A stretch of DNA of 64,000 bases from Parvibaculum sp040216885 (GCA_040216885.1 JAVJOG010000014.1:186001-250000); one strand, 5' to 3'. Positions 8,351-18,398 are shown, numbered from the stretch's first letter. Translations and numbers: made by a program. The notes: a model not told the origin generated them from the letters alone.

Positions 8351-9277
8351 ATGACAGACGACAAGCCAGATTCGAGGAGGCTCGCGAATACGGCCTTCGA
8401 GAGCGCCTTGGGAAAGATGGGCGATGGTCCAATCGAACGGCTTATTAGCAGCTTCGAACACGCGGCCCAAACGGATGACGATGGAGTTGAATTTTGGGAC
8501 GCTCGCGACCTTCAGGAACTTCTCGAATACAGCAAATGGGACAATTTTCTTGAAGTCATCCAGAAGGCCAAATCGGCATGTCTCGGGACCGGTCAAAAGG
8601 TCGAAAACCATTTTGCCGACGTCAGGAAAATGGTCTCGATTGGCTCAGGCGCAGAGCGAGAAATTGAGGATATTCGGCTCACAAGGTACGCCTGTTACCT
8701 CATCGCTCAAAATGGCGACGCTCGAAAACGGCCAGTTGCATTTGCGCAGACTTATTTTGCCATCCAGACTCGCCGGCAGGAGATTTCAGACGACGATGCC
8801 GCTCAATACATACCCCTTTCCGAGGAACAAAAGCGCATCCTTCTGAGGGACGAGATTAAGGAACACAATAAAAACTTGGCCAGCGCCGCCAAGGGGGCCG
8901 GGGTAATACAGCCCATCGATTTCGCGATATTTCAGACCTTTGGATACAAAGGGCTATATGGAGGGTTGGACCGTCCTGGCATCCAGCGAAAAAAGGGCCT
9001 TAGAGCCAAGCAAAATATTCTGGATCACATGGGCAGCACAGAACTTGCCGCTAACCTGTTTCGCGCGACCCAAACTGAGGAAAAACTGCGGCGAGACAAC
9101 ATTCGAGGCAAAGACGCGGCCAACGCTGTGCACTACGAGGTTGGCAAGAAAGTTCGCGATACAATCCGAGATATAGGCGGCATAATGCCCGAAAATTTGC
9201 CGCCTGCCGAGGACATTACAAAAGTAGAGCGTCGGCTTAAAAAGGTACTTGGGCGCCCTGTCAAAAAGATAAAATAG
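8351..9277 (+). CDS. dinD: DNA-damage-inducible protein D (DinD)
   Basis: The 308-residue protein matches the DinD family: ERLISSFEHAAQTDDDGVEF, WDARDLQELLEYSKW and KVENHFADVRKMV are its N-terminal BRO-like signature, followed by GLYGGLD and the ANLFRATQTEEKLRR region. In Escherichia coli DinD is an SOS protein that inhibits RecA filament activity. The gene is visibly richer in A and T than its neighbours and uses codons they avoid (ATA, AAA, TTA), so it probably arrived by horizontal transfer. A LexA box sits immediately upstream. I see no integrase or other phage gene beside it. Confidence 0.9.
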   Translation: MTDDKPDSRRLANTAFESALGKMGDGPIERLISSFEHAAQTDDDGVEFWDARDLQELLEYSKWDNFLEVIQKAKSACLGTGQKVENHFADVRKMVSIGSGAEREIEDIRLTRYACYLIAQNGDARKRPVAFAQTYFAIQTRRQEISDDDAAQYIPLSEEQKRILLRDEIKEHNKNLASAAKGAGVIQPIDFAIFQTFGYKGLYGGLDRPGIQRKKGLRAKQNILDHMGSTELAANLFRATQTEEKLRRDNIRGKDAANAVHYEVGKKVRDTIRDIGGIMPENLPPAEDITKVERRLKKVLGRPVKKIK

Positions 9278-9386
9278 TCATCGCGACAAACTAAATTGAG
9301 AACCCGCGCGGCGAAAGGGACGCCATCTGCTGTCCACATCCGAACCCCCGCCACTCGCCAAATGCCGACGCCGATCCTTTTGCAAG

Positions 9387-10322
9387 CTACTTCCGTCCCC
9401 GCCCTCTTGCCGCAACGCCACCCATCGCCGTCGCCGGCAGCCCCGCCTCTTCCCTGATCCAGTTGCGAAACGCCGCGACCTTCGGTTTGGCGGCGCTGCG
9501 TTCGGGATAGACCAGCCAGTAGCTTTCCTCGTCCGGCGTTTCGATGTCGAAGAGACGGATGAGGCGCCCCTCGGCGAGATCGGCCATCGCCAGCGTGTCG
9601 TTGGCGAGCGCGACGCCCTGCCCGCCGGCCGCTGCCTGGAGCGCCAGCGAGGCCTCGATGAAGAGCGGGCCTTTCGCCGCCCAGCGCGGGTTCTTGACGC
9701 CGGCCGCTTCGAGCCAGTTGAGCCAGTGCTGCATCGTTTCCTCATGCAGCAGCGGGTAGTTCTTGAGGTCTTCCGGTTTGCGGATCGGCTTTTTCGGGTC
9801 GAGCAGCGCCGGCGCGCAAACCGGATAATTGGTCGCCTCGAAAAGCTTTTCGGCGATCGCGTCCGGCCAGTGCCCAAGCCCGTAGCGCACGCCGATATCG
9901 ACGTCCGAACGCTCGAAATCGACAACTTCGGAGGATGGCAGCAGCCGAAGCTCGATATCGGGATGGGCGCGATAGAACTTGCCGAGACGAAGCACCAGCC
10001 AGCGTGCCGCGAAGGAGGGCTCGACCGAAACCGTCAGCGCGGCACTCTCGCGGGCGCCGGCCTGCGCCCAGCCCTCGCCGATCTGGTCGAAAGCGGCGGT
10101 CAGCACCGGCAGCAGCCGCGCGCCGCGCTCGGTCAGCTCGACCGCCCGGCCGGTGCGATGAAACAGTCCGGCGCCAAGCTCTTCCTCCAGCGCCCGGATC
10201 TGATGGCTGACCGCCGCATGGGTGACGCCGAGTTCGTCGGCGGCGCGCGAAAAACTGCCATGCCGGGCCGCCGCCTCGAAGGCGCGCAGGGCTTTCAGCG
10301 AAGGCAGACGGCGGCTGATCAT
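9387..10322 (-). CDS. LysR-family transcriptional regulator, GcvA-like
   Basis: The 311-residue protein has an N-terminal winged helix (residues about 5-65) beginning RRLPSLKALRAFEAAARHGSFSRAADELGVTHAAVSHQI, the GcvA subgroup signature. A periplasmic-binding-protein-like effector domain follows (SVEPSFAARWLVLRL, VDIGVRYGLGHWP). The ligand is unknown. It is divergent from a 56-codon gene across a 100-base gap. A T-N11-A palindrome lies directly before its start codon, which suggests autoregulation. Confidence 0.92.
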   Translation of the reverse strand: MISRRLPSLKALRAFEAAARHGSFSRAADELGVTHAAVSHQIRALEEELGAGLFHRTGRAVELTERGARLLPVLTAAFDQIGEGWAQAGARESAALTVSVEPSFAARWLVLRLGKFYRAHPDIELRLLPSSEVVDFERSDVDIGVRYGLGHWPDAIAEKLFEATNYPVCAPALLDPKKPIRKPEDLKNYPLLHEETMQHWLNWLEAAGVKNPRWAAKGPLFIEASLALQAAAGGQGVALANDTLAMADLAEGRLIRLFDIETPDEESYWLVYPERSAAKPKVAAFRNWIREEAGLPATAMGGVAARGRGRK

Positions 10323-10324
10323 CT

Positions 10325-10339
10325 GTTAGTTTTTCTAAC
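10325..10339. promoter_or_regulatory. LysR-type operator (T-N11-A palindrome)
   Basis: GTTAG-TTTTT-CTAAC is a perfect 5-base inverted repeat that satisfies T-N11-A (10326-10338), the LysR-type box. It sits 2 bases upstream of the LysR start codon, between the two divergent genes, so it is the likely regulator binding site. Confidence 0.65.
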
Positions 10340-10422
10340 TTCTGCGGTGCAAAAAGATCGTTTGTGAAAGGCCGTATAAAGCCTCATATCTGCCGCATAC
10401 ACTAGACCAAACGGTGAATAAA

Positions 10423-10593
10423 ATGAACATCCTTGCCACTTATGCCACGAGCTACGTCGATGCCTTCGACGTCGCCCTGTCCGCGCGCAGCGAGCAGACG
10501 GCCGGCAAGCGCGGCGACGAAACCGCCAATGACCGCGGTTTCCGCAAGCTCTTTTCCCTCGGTACGCGCGCCGCATCCCTCAAAGCCGCCTGA
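10423..10593 (+). CDS. 56-residue protein of unknown function, divergent from a LysR regulator
   Basis: A complete small reading frame begins MNILATYATSYVDAFDVALS, continues with a charged middle (SARSEQTAGKRGDETANDRG) and ends RKLFSLGTRAASLKAA. A ribosome binding site GGTGA lies 5 bases before the ATG. Codon third positions are G/C-rich like those of real genes nearby. I do not recognise the family; there is no signal peptide or membrane segment. Its position opposite a GcvA-like regulator, with a T-N11-A box between, makes it a candidate regulated target. It could also be a leader for the dienelactone hydrolase gene, which starts 91 bases downstream. Confidence 0.55.
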   Translation: MNILATYATSYVDAFDVALSARSEQTAGKRGDETANDRGFRKLFSLGTRAASLKAA

Positions 10594-10684
10594 AAAAGGC
10601 CGCCGGCTCCCCTCGATTTGACGTGGAAGGGTCGTTAGAGTTCCGCCTCTGACATCCCCCCTGTCGAAGACGAAGGAGGCCGGC

Positions 10685-11377
10685 ATGAGCGGCGAAACGA
10701 TCACGATCCCGAGCGCGGAAGGCTCGTTCACGGGCTACCTGGCGAAACCCTCGACCGGCAAAGGCCCGGGCATCGTCGTCATCCAGGAAATTTTCGGCGT
10801 CAACAAGGTGATGCGCGACCTCTGCGACTGGCTCGCCGGGGAAGGCTATGTCGCGCTCTGCCCCGACCTCTTCTGGCGCATCGAACCCGGCATCGACATC
10901 ACCGACCAGACCGAAGCCGAGTGGAAAAAGGCTTTCGACCTGTTCGGCAAGTTCGACGTCGACAAGGGCGTCAAGGACATCGCGTCCACGATCGCGACGC
11001 TGCGGCCGCTGACATCCGGCAAGGTCGGCGCCGTCGGCTATTGTCTCGGCGGCCAGCTCGCTTACCTCACCGCCTGCCACACCGATGCCGACGCGAGCGT
11101 CGGCTATTACGGCGTCAACATCCAGAACCGGCTCGCCGACGCGAAAGGCATCGAGGCGCCGCTGATGCTGCACATCGCCGGCAAGGACGAGTTCGTGCCG
11201 CCGGAAGCGCAGGAACAGGTGGTTGCGGGCCTGCGCGACAACAGCCATGCGACGATCCACCGTTATCCGGAAATGGACCACGCTTTCGCGCGTCCCGGTG
11301 GCGCGCATTACGACAAGAAGACGGCGGACGAGGCCAACGACCGCACGCTGAAATTCCTCGCGCGTCATCTGGGGTGA
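10685..11377 (+). CDS. Dienelactone hydrolase family protein (carboxymethylenebutenolidase-like)
   Basis: A 230-residue alpha/beta hydrolase. The catalytic triad is visible: Cys120 in GYCLGG, Asp168 in AGKDEFVPP and His199 in MDHAFARPGG. QEIFGVN near residue 34 matches the Glu motif that activates the cysteine in dienelactone hydrolases. The classical member hydrolyses dienelactone to maleylacetate in chlorocatechol degradation, but no such pathway genes are here, so the substrate is open. AGGAGG lies 6 bases before the ATG. A LysE-type transporter follows after 26 bases on the same strand. Confidence 0.92.
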   Translation: MSGETITIPSAEGSFTGYLAKPSTGKGPGIVVIQEIFGVNKVMRDLCDWLAGEGYVALCPDLFWRIEPGIDITDQTEAEWKKAFDLFGKFDVDKGVKDIASTIATLRPLTSGKVGAVGYCLGGQLAYLTACHTDADASVGYYGVNIQNRLADAKGIEAPLMLHIAGKDEFVPPEAQEQVVAGLRDNSHATIHRYPEMDHAFARPGGAHYDKKTADEANDRTLKFLARHLG

Positions 11378-11403
11378 TGCGGTTCGCATAAGGGGCGCGC
11401 GCG

Positions 11404-12030
11404 ATGTCGCTTGAACTTTACCTGGGCTTCATCGCCGCGACACTGATCCTCTGCGTGATACCGGGACCGGTGGTGACCTATCTCGTTGCCTGCGGCATAC
11501 ACCACGGACCGCGCGCCGCGATGATCGGCCTTGCCGGCACGACATCGGCGCTGCTGGTCCACATGATGCTGGTGCTGGCGGGGCTTGCGCCGCTTCTCGC
11601 CGCGCTCGGGCCCTGGGCCGATGCGCTGAAGCTGATCGGCGCGGCCTATCTCGTCTGGCTCGGCATCGCGGCCTGGCGCGCGCCTTATGAGGACCCGGCG
11701 CTTCCCGCCGAAGCGCGGCGCGGTCATGCGAGCCTCGCCATGCTCTACCGGCGCGGTTTCCTGATTTCGGTGACGAACCCGAAATCGCTCGCCTTCTATG
11801 CCGCCTTCTTTCCGCAATTCGTCAGTGCCGATGCGCCGGCGGGACCGCAGCTCCTGCTGCTGGCCGCGACCTTCGTCACGGTCGGCACATTGTCAGACGG
11901 TTCTTTCGCGCTGGCGGCCGGCAAGCTCGCGCCTTATCTGAAGGGCGCGCGAGCACAGACGATCCGCAACCGCATCACGGGCACGGTGCTTGTCGGCGCC
12001 GGCATCGGCCTCGCGCTCGCCCGGAAATAA
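11404..12030 (+). CDS. LysE/RhtB-family amino-acid exporter
   Basis: The 208-residue inner-membrane protein has about six hydrophobic segments and the LysE-family opening LGFIAATLILCVIPGPVVTYLVACG. It also has GAAYLVWLGIAAWR and FLISVTNPKSLAFYAAFFPQFV, the conserved NPK loop. These proteins export amino acids or related small molecules; the substrate cannot be told from sequence. It sits between the dienelactone hydrolase and quinone reductase genes with short gaps (26 and 33 bases), probably one transcript. Confidence 0.92.
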   Translation: MSLELYLGFIAATLILCVIPGPVVTYLVACGIHHGPRAAMIGLAGTTSALLVHMMLVLAGLAPLLAALGPWADALKLIGAAYLVWLGIAAWRAPYEDPALPAEARRGHASLAMLYRRGFLISVTNPKSLAFYAAFFPQFVSADAPAGPQLLLLAATFVTVGTLSDGSFALAAGKLAPYLKGARAQTIRNRITGTVLVGAGIGLALARK

Positions 12031-12063
12031 TTCGAAAACCAGAAAGAACAAAGGCGTATCCAT

Positions 12064-13047
12064 ATGCAGAAGATCAAGGCGATCCGCATCGAGAAAACCG
12101 GCGGGCCGGAAGCGATGGCGCTGCGCGAGGTCGAGCTCGGACGTCCGAAGCCCGGCGAGGTGCAGGTGCGCGCGAAAGCCATCGGCATCAACTTCATCGA
12201 CACCTATCACCGCTCGGGCCTCTATCCGGTGGCGCTGCCGTCGGGCATCGGCATGGAAGCGGCGGGCACCGTCGAGGCGGTCGGCGACGGCGTTACCGCG
12301 TTCAAGCCGGGCGACCGCGTCGCTTACGCATCGGGGCCGATCGGCGCCTACGCCGAAATGCACAACGTCAATGCGGGCACGGTCGCGAAAATCCCGGCCG
12401 GCGTTTCGGACGAGCAGGCGGCTGCGATGATGCTGAAGGGCATGACCGCGCAATTCCTGTTGCGCCAGACCTTCCGCGTCGAGAAAGGCCAGACGATCCT
12501 GTGGCATGCGGCGGCCGGCGGCGTCGGCCTGATCGCCTGCCAATGGGCAAAACATCTCGGCGCCACCGTCATCGGCACGACAAGCTCGGACGAGAAGGCC
12601 TCGCTCGCCCGCGCCCATGGCTGCGACCATGTGATCGACTACACGAAGGAAGATGTGGCGGCGCGCGTCAAGGAAATCACCGGCGGCAGAAAAGTGCCGG
12701 TCGTCTATGACGGCGTCGGCAAGACGACCTTCATCGGCTCGCTCGACAGCCTGGCGCCGCTCGGCCTTCTCGTCTCCTTCGGCAATGCGTCGGGGCCGGT
12801 GACGGGCGTCGATCTCGGCATCCTGGCGCAGAAGGGCTCGCTCTTCGTGACCCGCCCGACAATGTTCCACTACATGCTGAAAACGCCGACCGCCTTTCAG
12901 GAAATGGCCGCCGAACTTTTCGACGTGGTCGCCAAAGGCGCGGTGAAGATCGAAGTCAACCAGCGCTACGCGCTGGGCGAGGCCTCGCGCGCGCACATGG
13001 ATCTCGAGGCACGCAAGACGACGGGCGCGAGCGTGCTGGTGCCGTGA
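12064..13047 (+). CDS. NADPH:quinone reductase (zeta-crystallin type)
   Basis: A 327-residue zinc-independent medium-chain dehydrogenase. It opens KIKAIRIEKTGGPEAMALREVELGRP, then has GINFIDTYHRSGLY and the nucleotide-binding stretch WHAAAGGVGLIACQWAKHLGA in the middle, and ends with LEARKTTGASVLVP. This matches QOR, which reduces quinones by one electron with NADPH. No zinc-ligand cysteines are seen. It is the third gene of a four-gene rightward set with a GFA-domain gene following after 9 bases. Confidence 0.93.
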   Translation: MQKIKAIRIEKTGGPEAMALREVELGRPKPGEVQVRAKAIGINFIDTYHRSGLYPVALPSGIGMEAAGTVEAVGDGVTAFKPGDRVAYASGPIGAYAEMHNVNAGTVAKIPAGVSDEQAAAMMLKGMTAQFLLRQTFRVEKGQTILWHAAAGGVGLIACQWAKHLGATVIGTTSSDEKASLARAHGCDHVIDYTKEDVAARVKEITGGRKVPVVYDGVGKTTFIGSLDSLAPLGLLVSFGNASGPVTGVDLGILAQKGSLFVTRPTMFHYMLKTPTAFQEMAAELFDVVAKGAVKIEVNQRYALGEASRAHMDLEARKTTGASVLVP

Positions 13048-13056
13048 GGTGAGCGC

Positions 13057-13470
13057 ATGATCGAGGGAAGCTGTCTCTGCGGCGCGGTGCGCTTCCGTAG
13101 CGAACGGATGAGCGGCATCGTCGTCTGTCATTGTTCGATGTGCCGCAAGGCGGCGGGCGGCGCGACCGGTGCGTTCTTCGTCGCGCTGCGCAAGGAGGTG
13201 ACATGGACCGGCGAGGAATATCTCGCCAGCTACAAAAGCTCGCCGGAGCTTGTGCGCACCTTCTGTTCGCGCTGCGGCACGGCGATGACCGGCGCCAATC
13301 TCGTTGAGCCCGACGAGACGATCATCCTCGCAGCAAACGCGCTCGACGGCGGCATTGGAGCCCGCGTCGTCGCGCATGAGCATGCAGGATCGAAAGCCTC
13401 ATGGGCGGACAATGACGACGCGCCGCATTTCGACGGGCCTTATCCGGGCTGGGAGAGCTTGCGGCCCTAG
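13057..13470 (+). CDS. GFA/CENP-V zinc-domain protein
   Basis: A 137-residue protein with the glutathione-dependent formaldehyde-activating (GFA) fold. Zinc-ligand cysteines are visible in GSCLCG (residues 6 and 8), CHCSMC (24, 26, 29) and CSRCGT near 70-75. Despite the family name, most members have no proven role in formaldehyde metabolism. It follows the quinone reductase after 9 bases and is probably co-transcribed. It ends directly against the end of the PAS gene on the other strand. Confidence 0.9.
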   Translation: MIEGSCLCGAVRFRSERMSGIVVCHCSMCRKAAGGATGAFFVALRKEVTWTGEEYLASYKSSPELVRTFCSRCGTAMTGANLVEPDETIILAANALDGGIGARVVAHEHAGSKASWADNDDAPHFDGPYPGWESLRP

Positions 13471-14160
13471 CTACTTCCCGAGCCCGCGCGACGCCGGCGG
13501 CACGCCGAAGCCGGTGTCGATGAAGGTCGCGCGGTGCAGCGTCTGGATGCGGTCGAAGACGACATCGACATCCCACTCGGCGATCTGCTCGCAGGGCACG
13601 ACGGTGCCGATGATGCGCGCATGGCCGTCGCCGTTTTCGGTATCGGGCGCGATCGGCAGCGTCATGAATTCGCAGGCAAAGGGTTTGCCGGACCGCGCAT
13701 AGACGTCGCGGATCATCACGATCCCGCAGGGCTGTTCATGCAGCACGCGAAGCCGCGCGCGGTCGATTTCCGTTTCGGCATGTTCGGCCGGCCCGAACAC
13801 ATTCTGGCCGGTGAAATCGAAACCGCTGCCCGCGACAAGCGCACTGCCATAGATGCGGAAGACGAGCCGTTTCTCGTCTTCCCAGCTCAGGTAGCGGATA
13901 TAGGGAAGAAGCTCGACCAGCGCCCGGAGACTGACCTCGCTTGAAACCGGCATCGGCTTGTCGCCGCGCGCCTCGAGCCACCAGGCGTAGAGCTGGCGGC
14001 CGATATTGGAAAGCGGCAGCCCGCCGATCTCGACCGGCACATGATCGATCGGCCCGGCAAGACGCGCCTTCACCGTCTCGACCGTGGACCACTGCATCAG
14101 CGGCTGCACCCAGGTCGGACGCTTGTCCGCCGGACTGTCCCCGCCCCCGCCGATCGTCAT
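13471..14160 (-). CDS. PAS-domain protein (PAS_5 type)
   Basis: A 229-residue protein with a stretch typical of the alphaproteobacterial PAS_5/DUF1457 group: LPLSNIGRQLYAWWLEARGDKPMPVSSEVS, then LPYIRYLSWEDEKRLVFRIYGSALV and FDFTGQNVF. No output domain is present, so it probably senses or docks rather than signals by itself. The start at 14160 is chosen because GGAGGG lies 6 bases upstream; the longer frame adds a cysteine/arginine-rich tract. It lies just downstream of rho on the same strand. Confidence 0.82.
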   Translation of the reverse strand: MTIGGGGDSPADKRPTWVQPLMQWSTVETVKARLAGPIDHVPVEIGGLPLSNIGRQLYAWWLEARGDKPMPVSSEVSLRALVELLPYIRYLSWEDEKRLVFRIYGSALVAGSGFDFTGQNVFGPAEHAETEIDRARLRVLHEQPCGIVMIRDVYARSGKPFACEFMTLPIAPDTENGDGHARIIGTVVPCEQIAEWDVDVVFDRIQTLHRATFIDTGFGVPPASRGLGK

Positions 14161-14262
14161 ACGCACCCTCCACCGACAACACACCGCCCGCCGGCCCGCC
14201 GCGTACAACCCGGTACGCGCATAGCGGGGCCCGGCGCCAGGGCAGAATAGCAGTTTTTCGGA

Positions 14263-15524
<1,262 letters not shown>

Positions 15525-15528
<4 letters not shown>

Positions 15529-15868
15529 AGGCTTTGGTGGTCTTTCTCTGGGAGTTGCCGCGAAGGGGCCTCTGACGGGCCGGGAGAGAGCGGAACTCTG
15601 AAGGGGTGGGGTGTCGTTCGGATGACGGTCTTTTCAGGGAATGGGAAAGCGGGCCTTCGCTCTTTCCGCCATCGCACGGGATCGGCCGCCTTATGAGGGC
15701 TTTGAGCCTTGTGCACGGTCTTCTGGCTGCCGCCGGGTAAGGGCATCGGCCGGGAAAGGACTTGAAAGAAGACCGCCGGAAGAAATCCGGCTTGAGACCG
15801 ATATAAGGCCAGGCGCCGGAAATTTCAAACGAAATTGGCGTGAGCCCCCGGAGCGGCCGGGCGGCCGT
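15525..15868 (-). other. rho leader region with a possible 73-codon leader frame
   Basis: This stretch between hemJ and rho has no recognised gene. A frame of 73 codons (15746 to 15525, minus strand) ends in an ATGA overlap with the rho start. It lacks a ribosome binding site and uses codons rare in the neighbours (AGA, AGG, CGA, TTA, CTA), so I do not call it a protein gene. Rho is commonly autoregulated through its leader, and this region is the natural place for that. CCGG-rich inverted segments near 15772-15800 could fold. Confidence 0.35.
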
Positions 15869-16312
15869 CTAAAACGGCTTCGCGACGGCGAGCAGCACGA
15901 TGAAAATCACCAGAACCGGCGGCGCCTCGTTGACGATCCGGTAGAAGCGGGCGTCGCGGCGGTTTTCGTCGCGCTCGAAGGTCTTGCGCCAGCGCGAAAA
16001 CATGCCGTGCAGGCCCGACATGGCGAGGATCAGCACCAGCTTGATCTGCATCCACAGGTCCCAGAGGAGCCCCGGATTGAGGGCCAGCATCGCGATGCCG
16101 AAGACGAAGGTTGCGATCATCGCCGGGTTGACGATGCCCCGGAGCAGCCGCCGCTCCATGATCTTGAAGGTCTCGGACTTGTCGGAGCCGGGCGCGCTCT
16201 CTGCATGATAGACGAAAAGCCGCGGCAGATAGGCCATGCCGGCCATCCAGAAAATCACCGAAATGATGTGCAGCGCCTTGATCCAGACGTAATAGCCCGC
16301 GAGGAAGTCCAT
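15869..16312 (-). CDS. hemJ: Protoporphyrinogen IX oxidase HemJ
   Basis: A 147-residue inner-membrane protein with four hydrophobic helices. It opens YYVWIKALHIISVIFWMAGM with the conserved haem-ligand histidine and continues YLPRLFVYHAE, then WMQIKLVLILAMSGLHG and FYRIVNEAPPVLVIFIVLLA. HemJ replaces HemG/HemY in most alphaproteobacteria. The ATG at 16312 shares bases with the hemH stop (TGATG), so translation is coupled; longer upstream extensions run into hemH. It completes a hemE-hemH-hemJ operon supplying late haem synthesis. Confidence 0.92.
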   Translation of the reverse strand: MDFLAGYYVWIKALHIISVIFWMAGMAYLPRLFVYHAESAPGSDKSETFKIMERRLLRGIVNPAMIATFVFGIAMLALNPGLLWDLWMQIKLVLILAMSGLHGMFSRWRKTFERDENRRDARFYRIVNEAPPVLVIFIVLLAVAKPF

Positions 16313-17349
16313 CAGCTCACCGTTTGAAGCGCGAGTTTCGCCGTGCAGGGATAGCCCGCCGCCTCTTCCGGGCAAAGAATTTCGGGCGCCGTCCGCACTG
16401 TCCGCACGAGACCGGCGAGACCGGCGATGAAATCGGGATGGACGCCAAGCGCCGGCACGCGGCTATAGGCCGGCACACCGCTTTCCGCGGCGAGCTTCGC
16501 ATATTCGATGTCGAGTTCGACCAGCGTTTCGGAATGTTCGGAAACGAAGGCGACCGGCACCACGATCAACCGCTTGCCCTCGGCGCCGGCACGCTTGATC
16601 TCGGCCTCGGTCGAGGGCCCGATCCATTCCAGCGGTCCGACGCGGCTCTGATAGCAGGTGATCCAGTCGAGACCGGGCACGTTCAGACGCGCAACGATCG
16701 CCGCGCAGCTCTGCTCGACCTGCGCCTGGTAGGGATCGCCGCCCTCGACGACCTTTTTCGGCAGACCATGCGCCGAGAACAACACCCTGAGATTGTCGAT
16801 CGTCCCCGCCTTCGCCAGCGCCTCCCCGAGCAGCGCCGCATGGGCGGCGATAAACCCCTGCTCGACCGGATAGCAACAGACCGCTTTTGCCGGCATGGCA
16901 AGTTCGGCCGCCTTCGCCGCGCGGTCCCAGTCTTTCAGCGAGGATTCACTCGTCGTCGTCGAATATTGCGGATAGAGCGGCAGCAGCACGATTTCATCGG
17001 CGCCCCAGGCCTTGATCGCAGCGGCCGCTTCATCGGCAAAGGGATGCCAGTAGCGCATCGCGAGAAACGCACGATAGTCGGACTCGCCATCGGCTAACGC
17101 CGCTTCGAGGGCGTGGCCCTGCGCCTCCGTCAGCGGCACCAGCGGCGAACCGCCGCCAAGCTCGGCATAGATTGCCCGCGCGACCGGCGCCCGGCGTTTC
17201 GACACAAGCTTCGCGATCAGCCAGCGAAAGGGTTGCGGTACGCGAATGATCGCCGGATCGCTGAACAGGTTGAACAGGAACGGCTCGACCGCTTGTGGGC
17301 CATCGGGACCGCCGAGATTGAAAAGCACGATGGCGACCTTGCGCGTCAT
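16312..17349 (-). CDS. hemH: Ferrochelatase
   Basis: Ferrochelatase inserts Fe2+ into protoporphyrin IX. The 345-residue protein begins MTRKVAIVLFNLGGPDGP. The catalytic histidine is His194 in SAHGLPKK, and Glu274 lies in SEHSETLVELD; the PQYS motif is near residue 128. The start at 17349 overlaps the hemE stop by ATGA, and the longer in-frame extension to 17538 lies wholly inside hemE, so it is rejected. It ends overlapping the hemJ start. Confidence 0.96.
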   Translation of the reverse strand: MTRKVAIVLFNLGGPDGPQAVEPFLFNLFSDPAIIRVPQPFRWLIAKLVSKRRAPVARAIYAELGGGSPLVPLTEAQGHALEAALADGESDYRAFLAMRYWHPFADEAAAAIKAWGADEIVLLPLYPQYSTTTSESSLKDWDRAAKAAELAMPAKAVCCYPVEQGFIAAHAALLGEALAKAGTIDNLRVLFSAHGLPKKVVEGGDPYQAQVEQSCAAIVARLNVPGLDWITCYQSRVGPLEWIGPSTEAEIKRAGAEGKRLIVVPVAFVSEHSETLVELDIEYAKLAAESGVPAYSRVPALGVHPDFIAGLAGLVRTVRTAPEILCPEEAAGYPCTAKLALQTVS

Positions 17350-18398
17350 GGCCGCCAGCCTCGCACGATCTCGACAAGCTCCGCCACATGATCGGGCGGC
17401 GTCTGCGGCACGATGCCGTGACCGAGATTGAAAATGAACGGGCCCCGGCCCAGCATGTCGAGAATGGCAAGCGCCTGCCGCCGCATCTCCGGCCCGCCGG
17501 CGACGAGCAGCAGCGGATCGAGATTGCCCTGAAGGCAACCGGTAGGTTGCAGGTTGTCGCGCGCCCAGCGCGGCGACATCCCGGTATCAAGGCTCAACGC
17601 ATCGAGTTTTGTCTCGTGGAAATAATTCGCGCTCATCGGTCCGGCGCCACGCGGAAAGCCGATCACCGGCAGGTCGGGGAAACGCACCCTCAGCGCAGCG
17701 CGGATTTCGAGCATCGGCTTCAGCGCAAAACGCTCGAAAGAGGGCTCAGGCAGCGAGCCTGCCCAGGTGTCGAAGAGCTGCACGACCTCGGCGCCTGCCT
17801 CGACCTGCGCCGAAAGATGCTCGATCGTCGCGGCGACGAGAAGATCGATCAGCTTCTGGAATTCGTCGGGCGCGCGATAGGCCCAGGCCTTGGCGGCCGC
17901 CTGGTCCGGGCTCCCGCGCCCGCCGACCATATAGGTTGCAACTGTCCAGGGCGCGCCGGCAAAGCCGATCAGCGTTGTTTCGGCGGGCAGACTGACCCGC
18001 AAGCGCCGGACCGTCTCATAGACCGGCTGAAGCCTCTCGCGGATCGCCGTGACGGGATTTAGCGCCGCGATACCCTCAACATGCGTGATCGGCTCCAGTA
18101 CCGGCCCCTCGCCCTCCTTGAAGGCAACGGGCTGGCCGAGCGCATCCGGCACCACCAGAATGTCAGAAAAGAGGATCGACGCATCGAAGCCGTAGCGGCG
18201 GATCGGCTGCAAGGTTACTTCCTCGGCGAAGTCCGGCGTGTAGCAGAGATCGAGGAAACTGCCGGCGGTCGCACGCACCTTCCGGTATTCCGGCAGGTAC
18301 CGTCCGGCTTGCCGCATCAGCCACACCGGGACACGATCGACGGGCCGACGCTTCAGCACCTTCAGAAGCCGTTTGTCCGCGGTGCTCGCGCTTGTCAC
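17346..18398 (-). CDS. hemE: Uroporphyrinogen decarboxylase
   Basis: HemE decarboxylates uroporphyrinogen III to coproporphyrinogen III. The 350-residue protein carries VPVWLMRQAGRYLPEYR near the N-terminus and DILVVPDALGQPV and GFAGAPWTVATYMVGG in the middle. It starts with GTG, preceded by AGGAG 9 bases upstream. It is the first gene leftward of the presumed origin and heads the hemE-hemH-hemJ operon. In Caulobacter and Rickettsia the replication origin lies directly upstream of hemE. Confidence 0.97.
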   Translation of the reverse strand: MTSASTADKRLLKVLKRRPVDRVPVWLMRQAGRYLPEYRKVRATAGSFLDLCYTPDFAEEVTLQPIRRYGFDASILFSDILVVPDALGQPVAFKEGEGPVLEPITHVEGIAALNPVTAIRERLQPVYETVRRLRVSLPAETTLIGFAGAPWTVATYMVGGRGSPDQAAAKAWAYRAPDEFQKLIDLLVAATIEHLSAQVEAGAEVVQLFDTWAGSLPEPSFERFALKPMLEIRAALRVRFPDLPVIGFPRGAGPMSANYFHETKLDALSLDTGMSPRWARDNLQPTGCLQGNLDPLLLVAGGPEMRRQALAILDMLGRGPFIFNLGHGIVPQTPPDHVAELVEIVRGWRP

